A stretch of 64,000 bases of DNA from Tenrec ecaudatus (taxonomy: Eukaryota > Chordata > Mammalia > Afrosoricida > Tenrecidae): NCBI RefSeq assembly GCF_050624435.1, contig NC_134545.1:88130063-88194062 (forward strand), written 5' to 3'. The position numbers were made by a program, and so were the translations under genes. Positions 10,612-21,936 of the stretch are shown here, piece by piece (position 1 is the first letter of the stretch; every line of letters begins with the position of its first letter). Under the pieces are notes generated by a model. That model saw nothing but the letters and a program-made list of their open reading frames with translations. It did not search any database and was not told where the DNA came from.

Positions 10612-12248
10612 TCCAGCAGAAGAAAAGAACTAGTTTCAATGTTTACACAAACCAAACCATCATGCCCACCACGGCCCTGGGACAGACAAAGAGGAGCGGT
10701 CTGCTACAGCTGCCCGGGCAACCAAGGGTGGTGAGGGGTGAGGGAGCTTGGGAGATCCCAGGCAAGGCACAGAGACCCCCGGGGTCCTGTGCTTGTCTCT
10801 GGGCCCAGGAGCCAATTGGGGGGGCAGAGGTGGGTGGTGGGTGGGAAGAGGGTACAGAAAACCCCCAAACCCAAGCCCTTCACCCAGGGATTCTGGCCGC
10901 GGCATCCCGGCGGTGTGAAGTCAAAGGCACGTGTGGGAATCCACTCCCAGCAAAGGGGAGTCCTTGGGAAGCTGAGGCAGCTTCTGGAGCAAGCCCCCCA
11001 AACATCAACAACAGAACGGCACAATCCAGAGCCGGCACGGGCCCGTGGAGTGTGATTCTTGCATTTCTCTCTCCGCCAGGGCGCTGCCCCTTGGGGAGAC
11101 CAGGCTGGCTCCTGGCTCGGAGATCCTCTTCATCGGACACCTGTCGCATCAGCAGCAGGCCGAAGGGCCAGCTGGGCCCCGAAGCCCTGGGGTGCCGGGG
11201 CAGTTCCAGAAGCCTCTCCGTGCTGGGACACTGCCAGTACCCGCAGAGAGTGGCTCACTCTGTGGCCCAGGGGACACGGTTTCTTCTCTAAACACCACCT
11301 CCTCCTCCCTCCTGGGGAGGATTTTTTGGCCCCCTCAAGGCTGGGCAAGAACCAGGCCGGCCTCACACCTCCGCCCCCCTTCTTGTCCCCACAGTGGAAA
11401 CCAAACTGACTTTGGTGAATGGAGGGGGCATGACATTCAACCAAAGCCAACAAAATAACCCACTCCTACAAGCGAACAACAGAAAAGCCCAACCACGGCC
11501 CATCCCTTTCTCAGAGGGACCACCTTTTAGACTCCCAAAGAACCTCTAAAATAAGATCCCAAACCAATGGCCTGACGTAAGCTCCAGGTCAATCAATTTC
11601 TCCCGAAACGAACAGGAGGTGCCGGCTGGAAAGACTCCAGTGCCCCCTGTAGATAGACTGGGAGGAGGAGGATGGGGAGGAAGCAGCCCCAGCCCCCACC
11701 GCTCATGCTCTGTAAACTCTTCAGCTGCTAGTGTCCCCCAGGGGTGCCCCAAAGAGGATGGGGCAGAGACCATTGAGAAAGGTGGTCCTTGGTGGCACCA
11801 GCTAATAGCTGGGGGGCAGTCAGAAGATTCAGGAGAGCCCTCCTGAGCCAGTGGGGGCCTGGCGCACCCAACCATGGTGGGAGGCGGAGGCTGCTGGGAG
11901 CCCAGGCCAGCTCAGGAGACCCAGGGTAGGGCAACACCAGAACCACCTCCAGCAGTCCAGGGACCAGCACCTGAGGCTGGACAGGGCAGGGCAGAGCAGG
12001 GCATGGGAGTGGGAGGGGGTGCATCTGTGCCCCTCGGGTCGGTCCAGCTCTACAGCCAAGGCACAGACGGCGCTGCCCACATGACGGGTCCCAAATGGTG
12101 TACAACCCACCGACCAGCGAAGTCACCACACGTGGGCCTCAGTGTCCTCTCCAGGGCCCAGCCCGTGGGGGCCCCTGCCACCACACCCCCGTGGGATCTG
12201 GTGAGCTCTCCCTCCCGGCACCCCGTGTCTGGTTGCCCCGTGCCTGAG

Positions 12249-14225
12249 TCAGTTCTTCTTCTCCAGGTAGTTGGAGGGCACCCAGCCTTTGAAGGGCTTC
12301 ACCCCATCCAGGACGTGGCAGTACCACCAGCCGTTGGGGTTCCTTTCGAGCACCTCCATGGACACCCCCTCCTGGAAGCCCGCCGTCTCCTCGTCGCCCT
12401 CATAGTCCGCGATGGAGATGTACACGTCCTTGAGGTTGTTGTGGATGAACTGGGACTTCTCGATGGGCTTGGGGCGCACGGGGGACACGGGGATGCCATT
12501 GCGCTGGGCCGGTAGCAGAGGCGAGCTGGAGTCCTGGCTGGCAGCCCGCTCGGTCAGGCGGCCTTTGGCCTCCGCGGCGGCCGAGCTGGCTGTGCTGAAG
12601 GAGGAGTTCCTACGGACGCCCCGGAGGCTGTCGGTGGCCGTGAGGGACTCGTTCCTGCGCAGGGCGCAGGACAGGTTGTTGTCCTTGGGTGGTGGGGACA
12701 CGAACACCGACTGGGGCCTCACGGCCACCTGCCGGACGCCATTGCGCATCTTTACAGGCCCGGCCCCGGGGGCCTTGCTGAAGCCCCCAGGTGGCTTGGA
12801 GGGGATGGGCGGCGTGGCCTTCTTGCTCTGGTTGACGGTGTCCAGGGCCTGCACCCGCTTCTCCATCTTCTCCAAGCTGTCTGGCTTGCCCTCATGCTGT
12901 GGGCTCTTGGCCGTGGCCGTGGTGGACCCAGGACCCGAGGGCTCGGGCTTGGGATGCTCGTTCTCGCCCAGCACCAGATAGTGGGAGGGGGCCCAGCCCT
13001 CAAGCTCCCCGAGCCTCACGTACCACCACCCGCTCTCCAGCTTCTCCAGCACTTGCACCTCCACGCCCGCGGGGAAGCTGATCTCCGACTCCTGCATCTT
13101 CTGGTAGGCGCTGCACGTCATGTAGACACCGGCCGGCCCTTCCCTCTCCTTCTTGGTCGAACCGGAGGGGGGAATGGTGGAGGAGGCAGGGAGGGGGATG
13201 AGATCGGCCGAACCCCGCCTCGGCCCCTCCGCGGCCGCCTCCAAGGCTGAGGTCGGGGGCGACTCCGAGTCCTCGCTCTTGGAGCCCCGGAGGCCGCCGC
13301 GGAGCTGGCCTGTGGGCCTCAGTTGGCGCCGCAGCGTGCTGATGTCCATCTTCCCCTGCTGCTGGGACTCTGCTCCGTGCAGGAAGGGCTTGGGCCGGAC
13401 CGATGGCTTGGCCCGGGGACAGGAGGCCAGGCCGGCCTTCGCGTCTGCGTCCTTGCGGGCCCCGAGCTTGGGGGTGCCTCGGATGCCAGCGTCGGAGGCA
13501 GACCGGGGCTTCAGGTCGCCGCTGTTCTTGGACAAGGAGGACGTGGATGAGGAGGAGGAGCAAGTGGTGTTGATGGTGATGGAGGAGGAGGAGGAGGAGG
13601 AGGCCGAGGAGCGGTTCTTCCCCAGCTCGGCCTGGGCATTCTTCTCAGCTTTGAGCTTGAGCAACGAGGAGGACTTGGGGGAGTTTTTCCTGGCCAGCGA
13701 CAACAAGGAGCCCCCCGGGGAGTCGCTGTCCCCGGAGGAACCCCTGGCAGACAGGCTGTCCTCTGCAAACGGCCGGAAACCCTCGTTCTCGTAGATGGTC
13801 TCCTCCTCCAGGGCCACGTCCTCCGATGACTCCCCCACCTTGAAGCGGGCCCGCTGCAGCGAGGAGGCCGGCGAGGGCCGCCGGGGCTGAGCAGGCCGCC
13901 GCTCCCCCGAGGCCCCGTCCTCCCCGGGCTCCTCACTCGGCTCGGGCTCCGAGTCGAAGCCAAAGGCCGGGATGTCATATTCGGGCTCCTCGTACTTGAG
14001 CGGCAGTGGGGAGTCCTGGCCTTCGCTGGCACCTGCCACGGGCGCCTCCTCAGCCTCTTTGGGCTTGCTGGGGGGTGCCGGTGGGGGCACCTTGGGCCGG
14101 GTCAGCGTGCTAGTGCGGCGGTTCAGATTAGGCTTCTTGCGCTTATCAATGTAGGATGCGGGGGCCCAGCCTTCCTTCTCCCCGATCTGCACATACCACC
14201 AGCCTCCCGAGTTCTTATCGATGAC
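12249..14225 (-). CDS. SH3PXD2A: SH3PXD2A last coding exon: end of SH3-3, SH3-4, SH3-5 and linkers
   Basis: The exon holds 659 codons with stop TGA at 12251-12249. It starts at 14225 after CCCACAG, in phase 0. The first residues (VIDKNSGGWWYV, GWAPASYI) finish SH3-3. A long disordered linker follows with RPKVPPPAPPSKP, the phosphotyrosine-type motifs EPEYDIP and ETIYENEGF (candidate Src sites), and a poly-Ser stretch around SITINTT. SH3-4 starts at YMTCSAYQK and includes GWWYVRLGE and GWAPSHYL, and the linker after it carries KKATPPIPSKPPGG. SH3-5 ends the protein (SIADYEGDEE, GWWYCHVLDG, GWVPSNYLEKKN). The poly-Ser part is coded by a GGA-type repeat on the + strand (about 13579-13602) and differs in length from human. 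The two C-terminal SH3 domains are uninterrupted by introns, unlike SH3-1 to SH3-3. Confidence 0.97.
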   Translation of the reverse strand, partial: VIDKNSGGWWYVQIGEKEGWAPASYIDKRKKPNLNRRTSTLTRPKVPPPAPPSKPKEAEEAPVAGASEGQDSPLPLKYEEPEYDIPAFGFDSEPEPSEEPGEDGASGERRPAQPRRPSPASSLQRARFKVGESSEDVALEEETIYENEGFRPFAEDSLSARGSSGDSDSPGGSLLSLARKNSPKSSSLLKLKAEKNAQAELGKNRSSASSSSSSSITINTTCSSSSSTSSLSKNSGDLKPRSASDAGIRGTPKLGARKDADAKAGLASCPRAKPSVRPKPFLHGAESQQQGKMDISTLRRQLRPTGQLRGGLRGSKSEDSESPPTSALEAAAEGPRRGSADLIPLPASSTIPPSGSTKKEREGPAGVYMTCSAYQKMQESEISFPAGVEVQVLEKLESGWWYVRLGELEGWAPSHYLVLGENEHPKPEPSGPGSTTATAKSPQHEGKPDSLEKMEKRVQALDTVNQSKKATPPIPSKPPGGFSKAPGAGPVKMRNGVRQVAVRPQSVFVSPPPKDNNLSCALRRNESLTATDSLRGVRRNSSFSTASSAAAEAKGRLTERAASQDSSSPLLPAQRNGIPVSPVRPKPIEKSQFIHNNLKDVYISIADYEGDEETAGFQEGVSMEVLERNPNGWWYCHVLDGVKPFKGWVPSNYLEKKN

Positions 14226-16318
14226 CTGTGGGGGGGGGAGAGAGTGAGCGACAGGTCAACTCCTTGGGCGGACCGCTGGATGCTGCGGGGCACCAGGCTC
14301 AGGCTGTCCTTTGGCTCCAGGAGACCACCCCTTCCCCAAGCCCCCTATGTGATGGGCCAACAAACTGAGTTTAAGTGACTCAGGATCCAAAGCAGCACGT
14401 AGCGAGGCCAGAACACCAACCCGGGTCTCCAGTCCTCATGACTGTGAGGGTCCCTTGCTCCAAGTCTCTCCAGCCTCCCCCACGGATCCTCTGCTCTTGC
14501 CTGCCCCCACCCCAAGGTATCCAACTCACCAAGGTCTCCCTTGTACAAAAGCCTGCCCTCCTAACTCCCTTGCCCTCCCTTCCCACCCCCAATAGGGCTA
14601 GAGCAAAGCTCAGAACTGCAAGAGGCCGTCTTGGGTAGAAGAGGATGGGCCGGTGCAGGAGAGCTGCATGGACCACCTGTCCCTAGTGCCCCTACTTCCT
14701 GGGCCTGATTTCACCTCGTGTCTGCTTCCCATCAGCCGGAAGGCGTTTCTTTGGTTTAAGGGTGCAAAGCTATCAGTCATTTCCATGTTAGTATAAATTA
14801 GGCCAAGACGATGTGCCTTTGAAAATGTCCAACCAGGAGCGTGGCTGCTGGTTGCCTTGGACTGGAGAGCATAGGGGGATGGTCAATTTGGATCATGTGA
14901 TGCTCCTGGAGGAAGAGGTCCCAGGGAAGGGTGGCTTGACAAACGGGCACCACGGGAACTGGGGCATGGATGGGTAGGAGGGAGGGAGTGAGGGGGACCA
15001 GAGAGCAGCAGAGGCAAACTCTGTCTGGAACCAGCACTCTGCAGCCTCTGCCAAAACAGACGGCCTCCCTGCTCCTCCACTCTCCTCTGCTCTCCGCTCA
15101 ACTGGACCCTAACGTGACAGCCCTGTCACCTGCTGAGGCGTCCTGAACCCAGGGAGAGAATGCTTTCTCTTGGCAACGTGCTTTCCAAGCACCAGACAGG
15201 GGACTCAAAGCAACCACGTCAGCAGGAAAAGGCTTGCTCCACTGGTCTGTCAGTTTCACGTGAAGGAGCATACCTTGGAGATACTGCGGAGTCAGGTGGA
15301 GCCCAGCACTATAAGGCAAGCATTGCCTTAAAACTGCTTCCCAGTGCATAAGGAGAGGAGCCCTGGGTGGTACAGTGTTGGGCTGCTAACCACAAGGTCA
15401 GTAGTTCAAACCCACCGGCGCCTCTTGGGGAGAAAGATGCTTTCTGCTCCCCTCCAGATATCCAGCCTCAGAAATCCCCAAGGGCCAGTCCTACTCTGCC
15501 CTGCAGGGTCTCTGAGTAGTGTGTTTGCTGCATAGAACAGCTACGTGGACACCACCCTGTAGTCTCTTACATGTGCAAGACCATTATGAAAAGGTCTGAA
15601 ACAGCGTGAGAACGCCAAGTGGGCAGACAGAGGTGGAAAAAGGGCACCGATAGCCTTGATTGGCCCAGGAGTTGCCACAAGCCTCCAATGTGCGCCACGC
15701 ACTGACTGAGGAGCTCAATTCAGCAAAGGACAATGTAATAACAGGCACAAGCCCACTCTGGGGCACTGGCCCCCACAGACCTTCTCTGTCCCCCTGAAGG
15801 CCATGTCTGGATCTGGTCCCCAAACAGAGTTTCATTAATGTGAGAAGCTGTGGGAGAGGAGTCTTACTTACTCCACTGCGCAGAGAACAACAATCTATGC
15901 CAGGGGGTAAGGTAGGGTGCCCATGGCCTGGGTGGGATCAGAAGCCTGACCCCCCAGGATCTCACCCCACCTGCCTGGACCCCATCCTCACACCAATGGC
16001 ACTTCTTAAAATGGGTTCTGCATGCCCCTGGCCTGTGCTGCTCCCAGGACCAGAGAGGTCCGTGCTTGCAGGTCCTTTTGGTGCCTGGTAGGGAGTCCAG
16101 CACATGCCACCGTATCAGGAGCTCCAGAAGTCCTACAACTGGAACAAGAAGTGGGTAGTCCCCCAGACTCATGATCCCCTGTTAGTAGCCCCTGTGGTAT
16201 TCAGGGGAACACTGGCTTGAGAGCAGCCTGGGGGGATAGAGGGGGGTCTAATTCTGGCTTTCTAGCACATCCTTGCGGGTGTCAGTCATTCACCTTTCCT
16301 GCCCATTCCAGAGCTTAC
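14226..16318 (-). other. SH3PXD2A: SH3PXD2A last intron
   Basis: This 2.1 kb intron runs from donor GTAAGC at 16318 to acceptor CACAG at 14226. It has a G run on the + strand beside the acceptor (14229-14238), giving a C-rich polypyrimidine tract on the transcript. It contains one AfroSINE (15357-15525). Nothing else is recognised. Confidence 0.85.
15357..15525 (+). mobile_element. AfroSINE-like tRNA-derived SINE
   Basis: It begins GGAGCCCTGGGTGGTACAG and continues '..gggctgctaaccacaaggtcagtagttcaaaccc', with a B-box-like AGTTCAAACCC at 15403-15413. The 'gagaaagatgctttctgctcccct' and 'cagggtctctgagtag' blocks follow. The order of parts is that of afrotherian SINEs. It is inserted antisense to SH3PXD2A. 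Confidence 0.85.
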
Positions 16319-16438
16319 CTCCGCCTTCTGTCCGCCCCGAAAGCTGATCCCATCCGAAATGCAGGATTGGAATTCCGCAATGGTGTAGTACTCCACTTCA
16401 ACAGAAGGGGGCTCTGGCGGCTTCGGCAGCTGGAACCC
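16319..16438 (-). CDS. SH3PXD2A: SH3PXD2A exon: start of SH3-3
   Basis: The exon is 120 nt (40 codons, phase 0 at both ends), with acceptor TTCTTTAG and donor GTAAGC. It encodes [18 protein letters not shown] then [15 protein letters not shown] and RGGQKAE, the proline-rich lead and first half of the third SH3 domain. The remaining half (VIDKNSGGWW..) is in the last exon. In human these residues lie at about 430-470. Because the exon is symmetric, skipping it would keep frame but destroy SH3-3. Confidence 0.95.
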
Positions 16439-17344
16439 CTAAAGAAGAACCCAGTAGAACAAAAAATAACTCCCAGATCAGGACACCCCAAGGCTCAAGA
16501 CTGGACTACCAGGTCCTGGAGAGGGGAGGGTGGCCAGGCAGGAACTGGCCTGAGGCTACACCTGTCACCTGAGTGTGAGGGTCTAATGGGGCCTGTGCTC
16601 CCACAAGGCTTTCGAATTAGACCTGGGAGCCACCCAAGTTCCGAGCCATGAAACCGATTGTGATTAGCAGTCATTCCTATCCCACCATCTCCGAGGAGCA
16701 CCTAGGAAAGGAAATGGCCATCGCTCTCGGCTTCTCATGGTAAGGTTGCAGGTGCCAGTTCACGCCCACGTGCCCCAGAAGACAGGGTTGGTGGGCAGCC
16801 ATCGGATATTTATAGGCACGGCGCATCCCCGGGCAGACACATGGTCGCCGTGAGGCAGGGCTGACTCGCTCTGACTTGTGGGGACATCTCTGGACGTCCA
16901 GCTCCCCAAACAAAGAGCTAAGGCCACGCGCGGGGGGTTGGGAAGCACCCTGGCCCGCTGGTCACCACCACGTCCAATGGTGAGGCGGCTGCTGAGAGCA
17001 GGCCGGATCCTTCCCCCTAGAAGCGGGGAGGCCAGAACCCACTGGAAAGCCAAACCATTCCTGAGGCTGGCACGTCCATTGCCAAGCCCGACATTCAGGG
17101 ACCTGCGGCTCGGCCTCAGCCTGGCACAAGCTCGGTTCATTCTAGTTTCTCAAGCCTGAGCAGTCTGGGCGGGATAAGACATCAGGTAACTGGCAGTGGA
17201 CGAGGACACTGATCTTCCCCACCTCCCCATACTGGTCTCTCCTATTAAAAAAACACACATTTTTTAAAGGGGAGAGGCGGCAGTTATGAATGGCGGGGAG
17301 AGCTGCCTTGGCTGGGTGGGCACAAGCTCCATCCCCAGGAGGGT

Positions 17345-17440
17345 GATTCACCACTCTGCTGTGTGGCCCCGGACACAGCCCTTGTCCTCTCTGAGCCTCA
17401 GTTCCTCGACTATAAAATGACACTAAGAAGTGCAGGGTCT
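17345..17440 (+). mobile_element. MIR fragment
   Basis: The MIR core pattern is present: 'ctgctgtgtggccccggacac..ccttgtcctctctgagcctcagttcctc..ctataaaatgac'. It is an ancient mammalian tRNA-SINE remnant. Confidence 0.7.
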
Positions 17441-18057
17441 GGAAGGGGATGATTAAGAGAGATGACAGGCCTGACCTCTGGCCTGAGGCCAGGGCATTGG
17501 TAGCCTTCACCGCTGCTCCAAGTAAGCACTGGGATCCTGCCTGCTTCCTGGCCCTTCAGGGTACAGCGTGCCCCTCACACCTGAGCTGCCCTGGGCCAGA
17601 GTGAACCAGCGGTGGGGTGAAGCTGCTGCTTTTGAGGGATGGGGTGTGAATTAAGACAGCTGCCCCCGCCCTGTAACTACGCCGGTAAGAAATCGAGGCC
17701 CCAGGCCAGCCTCGAACCCTGGCTGGGGCGGGACTCAGCCGGACCAAACGAAACAGCAGCCTGTCCGGCCAACATTAAGTCTACGTGGGGATAGGGGGAA
17801 GTGCAGGGCATAAAGAGGTCCAGAGAGCTTGTCTCCTGGGAGCAAGCTGTGTGCAGGGGGTGGGGGGGCTGTACCCCCTCCAGGCACTGTGATTCTCTCT
17901 TCCCTGCACCCGCAGACCCCGTGGATCCTGGCTGGGGTCTTGCTGCTAAGCCCAGAAGGGATTTCAGTCGACCTGGCGCCCAGGCAGAGCTGCCAATGAG
18001 AGTCGCCCCTGCCCCCCCTCTTTCACCCGCTTCCAGCCTCCCTGGGAAGTGGCCGAT

Positions 18058-18160
18058 GCTGCCCCCACTTCACAGACAGGAAACGGAGGCTTCTGGAAGG
18101 GTAAGAGGCTTGCCCGGGGACTGTCAGATGTGGAATGTGACTCTGGGCCTGGCAGGCTTT
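18058..18160 (-). mobile_element. MIR fragment (reverse)
   Basis: 'cttcacagacaggaaacggaggc..aagaggcttgcccggggactgtcagatgtggaatgtgactctgggcctg' is the reverse complement of the MIR core. Confidence 0.65.
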
Positions 18161-18742
18161 CTGCCCCAGCCCACTGGCCTGACGGCAGCTCTCGGGAGAG
18201 GGGTCTTGACTTGCCCCTGGCACGGTTGCTGCTCTGAGCTCCAGCAGGCTCCAGGGCATGAGCGTCCATGTGAGCTGGTCCTTGACATGGTTCTCTCGGG
18301 AGGCCACTCGCCGGCCACCCTCTGCCCTCCCAGCTGAGTTCCTGAGCTCCGTCGCTGGGCGGATCGGAGCCAGACAGGGCTGAAATGCCCCTCGGTCAGC
18401 ACGGACAGCAGGCTCATTGCCAGCCCCTGCCAACACCCGCCTGGACACTCTCAGCAGCCAGTCTAAATGTTTATGTCTGCCAGTGCGGTGGCTGGGGAGA
18501 GGGTTATTTAGCTTTGCAGTGCAGTGGGTTTTCAAGTTATAACAGTCCGGCTGGGTCCCCAGAAAGACCAGGCTCAGCAGGCTTACTGCCTCTGTACGCC
18601 CCCACAGCTGGAGGACCCCACAGGGAGGTCCTGGATCAAGCGGTCCCGTAGAGACACAGCCTAGGGGTTGGGGGTGGGGTGTGTGTGTGCACTGTCAGAG
18701 AAAGAGGGAAGGAAGACAGGCAACACCTGTAAGGACACATAC

Positions 18743-18792
18743 CAGGCTGGACTCTCGGCGTGGGGGGGGCCTTGTCCTTAGGTTTGGGGAGC
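18743..18792 (-). CDS. SH3PXD2A: SH3PXD2A 50-nt exon in the SH3-2/SH3-3 linker
   Basis: This short exon lies between acceptor TTTCCAG and donor GTATGT. It starts with the last two bases of a Ser codon, left open by A at 19926, and ends on a full Leu codon. It encodes (S)SPNLRTRPPPRRESSL, exactly the segment missing between RAQI and GFQLPK. The RTRPPPRR core is a class-I-like SH3 ligand motif and may bind the protein's own SH3 domains or partners. It is too short to show up as an open frame and was found from the expected protein and splice phases. Confidence 0.94.
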
Positions 18793-19004
18793 CTGGAAAA
18801 AGAAACATGGCTTCAGAGACCCCAGCCCCAGCAGAGGCTGTAGTGCTTCACCCAAACGCCCCCAGGGTGGTCAGTGAACGCCTGATCCCGGGAGGTCGGT
18901 GCTTCCGTCCTGCATGTGCGACTCCCCGTTTCCACAGGGGCTCTTCTTGGACTCCTTCCACGGGAAAGCCCAGAAGGGGGGTTCTCTGGCTGGACTTTGG
19001 GGCG

Positions 19005-19050
<46 letters not shown>

Positions 19051-19925
19051 ATGACCCTTCTATCACGTTATGATGACGGGTCTGGACTGACGGGCATTTT
19101 CCCGAGTGAGAAGGTTGCTTTTCAATGTTAAAGAGCGGAGCCAGGTCTCTCTCCGACTCCTGACTTGGTCCTTCGAAGCCAGCACACTGCCAGGTTGGAG
19201 TCGGCGCCTGAGAAATATTTGCCACGTGACTGCCTGAAAGGTTTCAGACATGAGAGGCCAGAGCTAAACAGAAACAGTCTCCTCCACATGTTGTGAGTAG
19301 CTGGGCTCCCCGCCCCCCAAGGCACACAAAGCAGTCCAGTTTAACCTTCACCCAAAGCCAATGATGGGCCAACGATGGATGGTGAGAGGCACCGAGGGGA
19401 CCAGAGAGCTGGGCTTGCCCAGGAGTCGAGGAATGCCGAATGTTTGCTTGTGGGGAAGTCCATGGGGTTCTGGTTATGGGGTGAAGTCAAAGGGCAGAGG
19501 CAGGTAAAGCGCAGAAAGTGGTTTTTCTTTCAGCTGTCGCCCGCCCCAGGAAGCAGCCTTGTGCACAGGGCCCACAATTCACAGCCTGAGGTGAGAGCTG
19601 GGGTCGGGGTAAAATGATCTATCAGCGGCCGGTCCTGATGTAGAAAACTCTAGCAATGTGTGTATCCTAGCAAATGGCCTCCAGGGGCTTTCTCTCAGAG
19701 CAGGGAATGGGGTGGGGATGGGGAGCCTCACTCTTCCTGTCTGTGTGTGCAGCTGTTTTCAGTGGAGGGGTCAGGAAGATACAGGCCAGCCAGGGCCTCC
19801 TGCTCTGCTCACCCATGTAACAGGCATCACCCAGTCAGAGGGAGTGAGAGTCTGACACGGTAAGGCTGGGACCAAGGAGCTCTGCGGGGGGTGGGGAGGG
19901 GACCCGGGGGTCGGGAGGTTCTTAC
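18793..19925 (-). other. SH3PXD2A: SH3PXD2A intron with long (GT)n
   Basis: This is a 1.1 kb intron, donor GTAAGA at 19925 and acceptor CCAG at 18793. It holds the microsatellite at 19007-19048 and nothing else that I recognise. Confidence 0.85.
19007..19048. repeat. (GT)n microsatellite
   Basis: About 21 uninterrupted GT units in an SH3PXD2A intron, some 210 bp from the 50-nt exon on its upstream (transcript) side. Confidence 0.95.
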
Positions 19926-20263
19926 TGATCTGGGCCCTCTGCGGGGCGATCCTGGCCACGGCTGGGGAGCCCTGGGCCAGCTTGGAGACAGTCCTCTCGG
20001 GGACAGCCAGGGCGCTGCCATTGGAGGCGTTACAGAGGACGGGCAGACTGATCTCCTTCTTGGTGACATGAGCCTCAGGGCCCTCGCCCTCTGCTGGCGG
20101 AGTGTCCTTGTCCACAGAAGCCTTCTTGTTCAGCAGGTTGCTGATCTCCATGATGCTCCCGATGATCTCCACCGGGCCAGCCGGAGCCTTCTTCCGGGCC
20201 GACAGGTCATCCTTGACCTTCTTCAGGTAGGATGCAGGTGCCCAGCCTTCCCTGCCCAGGTAT
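19926..20263 (-). CDS. SH3PXD2A: SH3PXD2A exon: end of SH3-2 and following linker
   Basis: The exon is 338 nt; its first base completes an Arg codon and its last base opens a Ser codon. It encodes YLGREGWAPASYLKK, the C-terminal half of SH3-2 with the conserved Trp, Pro and Tyr of the ligand groove. The linker GPVEIIGSIMEISNLLNKKA and KKEISLPVLCNASNGS follows, ending SPAVARIAPQRAQI. Acceptor CTCACAG and donor GTAAGA flank it. It matches human with conservative changes. The linker ends in a basic, proline-containing stretch that continues into the 50-nt exon. Confidence 0.96.
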
Positions 20264-20410
20264 CTGTGAGAAGGGGTGGGGCATGCCGTCATGAGAACCC
20301 TGGTCACTGGCCCCACAGTCACCTGCAGGCCCCAGCCTCGGGCCTCGATGAGTATAACCTTCTCTCCCAATTCTGTAAGCAAGCTGACCATCCCACTAGA
20401 CCCAGGACGC

Positions 20411-20432
20411 AGTCTCTCTCTCTCTCTCTCTT
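20411..20432. repeat. (CT)n tract
   Basis: A short CTCTCT run, pyrimidine on the + strand. Confidence 0.85.
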
Positions 20433-21936
20433 TCTCCATCTGCGCCCTCTTGGGGTGGCCTCGCATTCTCTGCTACCTCACACGAATGTGGGACCTCCAC
20501 ATTTGGCAAGCCCAAATGGCAGACTTCATAGTGGCTTGCCCATCACACCACCAGTGGAGGAGAGTCCCAGAGATAAGAAACGAGGAGGCCTGGGCACTGT
20601 GCACCCAGCGAATGCCCTACAGGAAGGCAAGGCACCATCAGAGCTGCAGAGAGGTGTCAGAGGTCAGTCAGGACATCTGAGGTGGAGTTGGTGGTGTCTT
20701 GGACCAACCATGACTATGGCTCAGTTGGTTTGCATCTGCAACACGCAGTGAGAAAGTAGCTGCTCGAGTCTATCCAGAAAGACAAAACACAGTGAGACCC
20801 ATGAAGAGGAGGTCTATGAAGAAGAGCATCTGTCTGGGGTGGGTACTGGAACTTCTGCAGGCAGAGACAGAGCAAGGACACAGAATAAGTCTGCACTCAC
20901 GGACCCAGGGCATCATGCCGAGGGTAACAATTTAAAATCAGTGGGGCGAGGATGGAGCCGTCAGAAAATGCTCTGGGGACAACTTATTATCCAATTAGGA
21001 AAAACAAGTGAGATCCTAGCCTCACACCATATAGCAAAATAAAAAAACAAACAAAAAGCTGGGTGTATTTATACGATGTTGTGGGTACAGAGTGCCTCTA
21101 TACGCGAGGGCCTTCAAACAGAAACCACAAAGGAAAAAACTAAGGCACGTGCCCGGGGAAGATTCAATCCTTTGGTATGGCAGCACAAAACACAAACTAA
21201 AAGTCCCTAAACAAAAGTGCAAAACAAATGACAGAGCTGAGTTAATTCTGGGCAATGCCATGACTCCTGAAAAAACAAGCTTCCCCCTCCCCGACCCCAT
21301 GACATTCAGCTTCTACCCACACCAACCGGGGAACTCACTTCCTGGTCCAGCAGTGGCTGGCTAGTGCCCATCAGTCTGGGTTGCAGTGTCCCTGTCTGCT
21401 CCCTGGGACACATCTGGTTCTCTGTAAGAGCTCTTGGTTCTCCTAAGCCAGATGTCCTATTCCTCATCCCTCCCTTACCTGACCTGGCCCTCAGCGCTCA
21501 TGATATGGAAGACAAGGAGCTGGAAATCAGGTCCCTAGCCATATGTCTAAGCCTGGCTGGAAAGTTCAGGTGGGAGGTGGTGTCTTAGGTTCATGGCATA
21601 GGAGGGTGCTGTCCCAAGCTGGCCTTTCTTCCTTGTGTTTGGCCGTCAGGCATCAAGGGACAAGTAAATATAAGACAGGGGCTGGCTCAGCTTCCCGGGA
21701 TAATGGATGTAGACAGAACACAGAAGGGGCTGGAGTGGGGATAGAATCAACTAGGAAGAATCCCCTACCTTACATAGGAGTCAACCTACAGCCAGAGAAG
21801 CCAAGCAGGTCTCAGAGGGTCCCTACTGGCCGTTGGCAGCACCTGGCCAAGCCCAATGCTCTTGTATCTCCAGGATGAAGGTGGGTCTGCTAACTGGTAG
21901 CCAGTCATTTTCTTTATGCTTAAACATTTTTTTTTG

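Larger units (their letters stand above)
5310..12248 (-). other. SH3PXD2A: SH3PXD2A long 3'UTR
   Basis: This is 6.9 kb of non-coding sequence after the stop at 12249-12251. It holds AT-rich islands at about 8630-8990, 9240-9450 and 10315-10660 that look unlike the surrounding GC-rich DNA. It also has two short CA/TG runs (7391-7415, 7541-7568), C runs near 6587-6600, and one weak MIR-like scrap (about 9905-9935). I found no recognisable young SINE, unlike the introns. Open frames here are short and have no family resemblance. Confidence 0.75.
16439..18742 (-). other. SH3PXD2A: SH3PXD2A intron between linker microexon and SH3-3 exon
   Basis: This is a 2.3 kb intron with donor GTATGT at 18742 and acceptor TTTAG at 16439. 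It contains two old MIR-type fragments (about 17345-17440 and 18058-18160). No gene is seen. Confidence 0.85.

Noticed and set aside
12412-13794. Antisense open frames over the last SH3PXD2A exon
   Set aside because: They are shadows of a long real exon; the Glu-rich piece near 13550 is only the reverse of the poly-Ser repeat.
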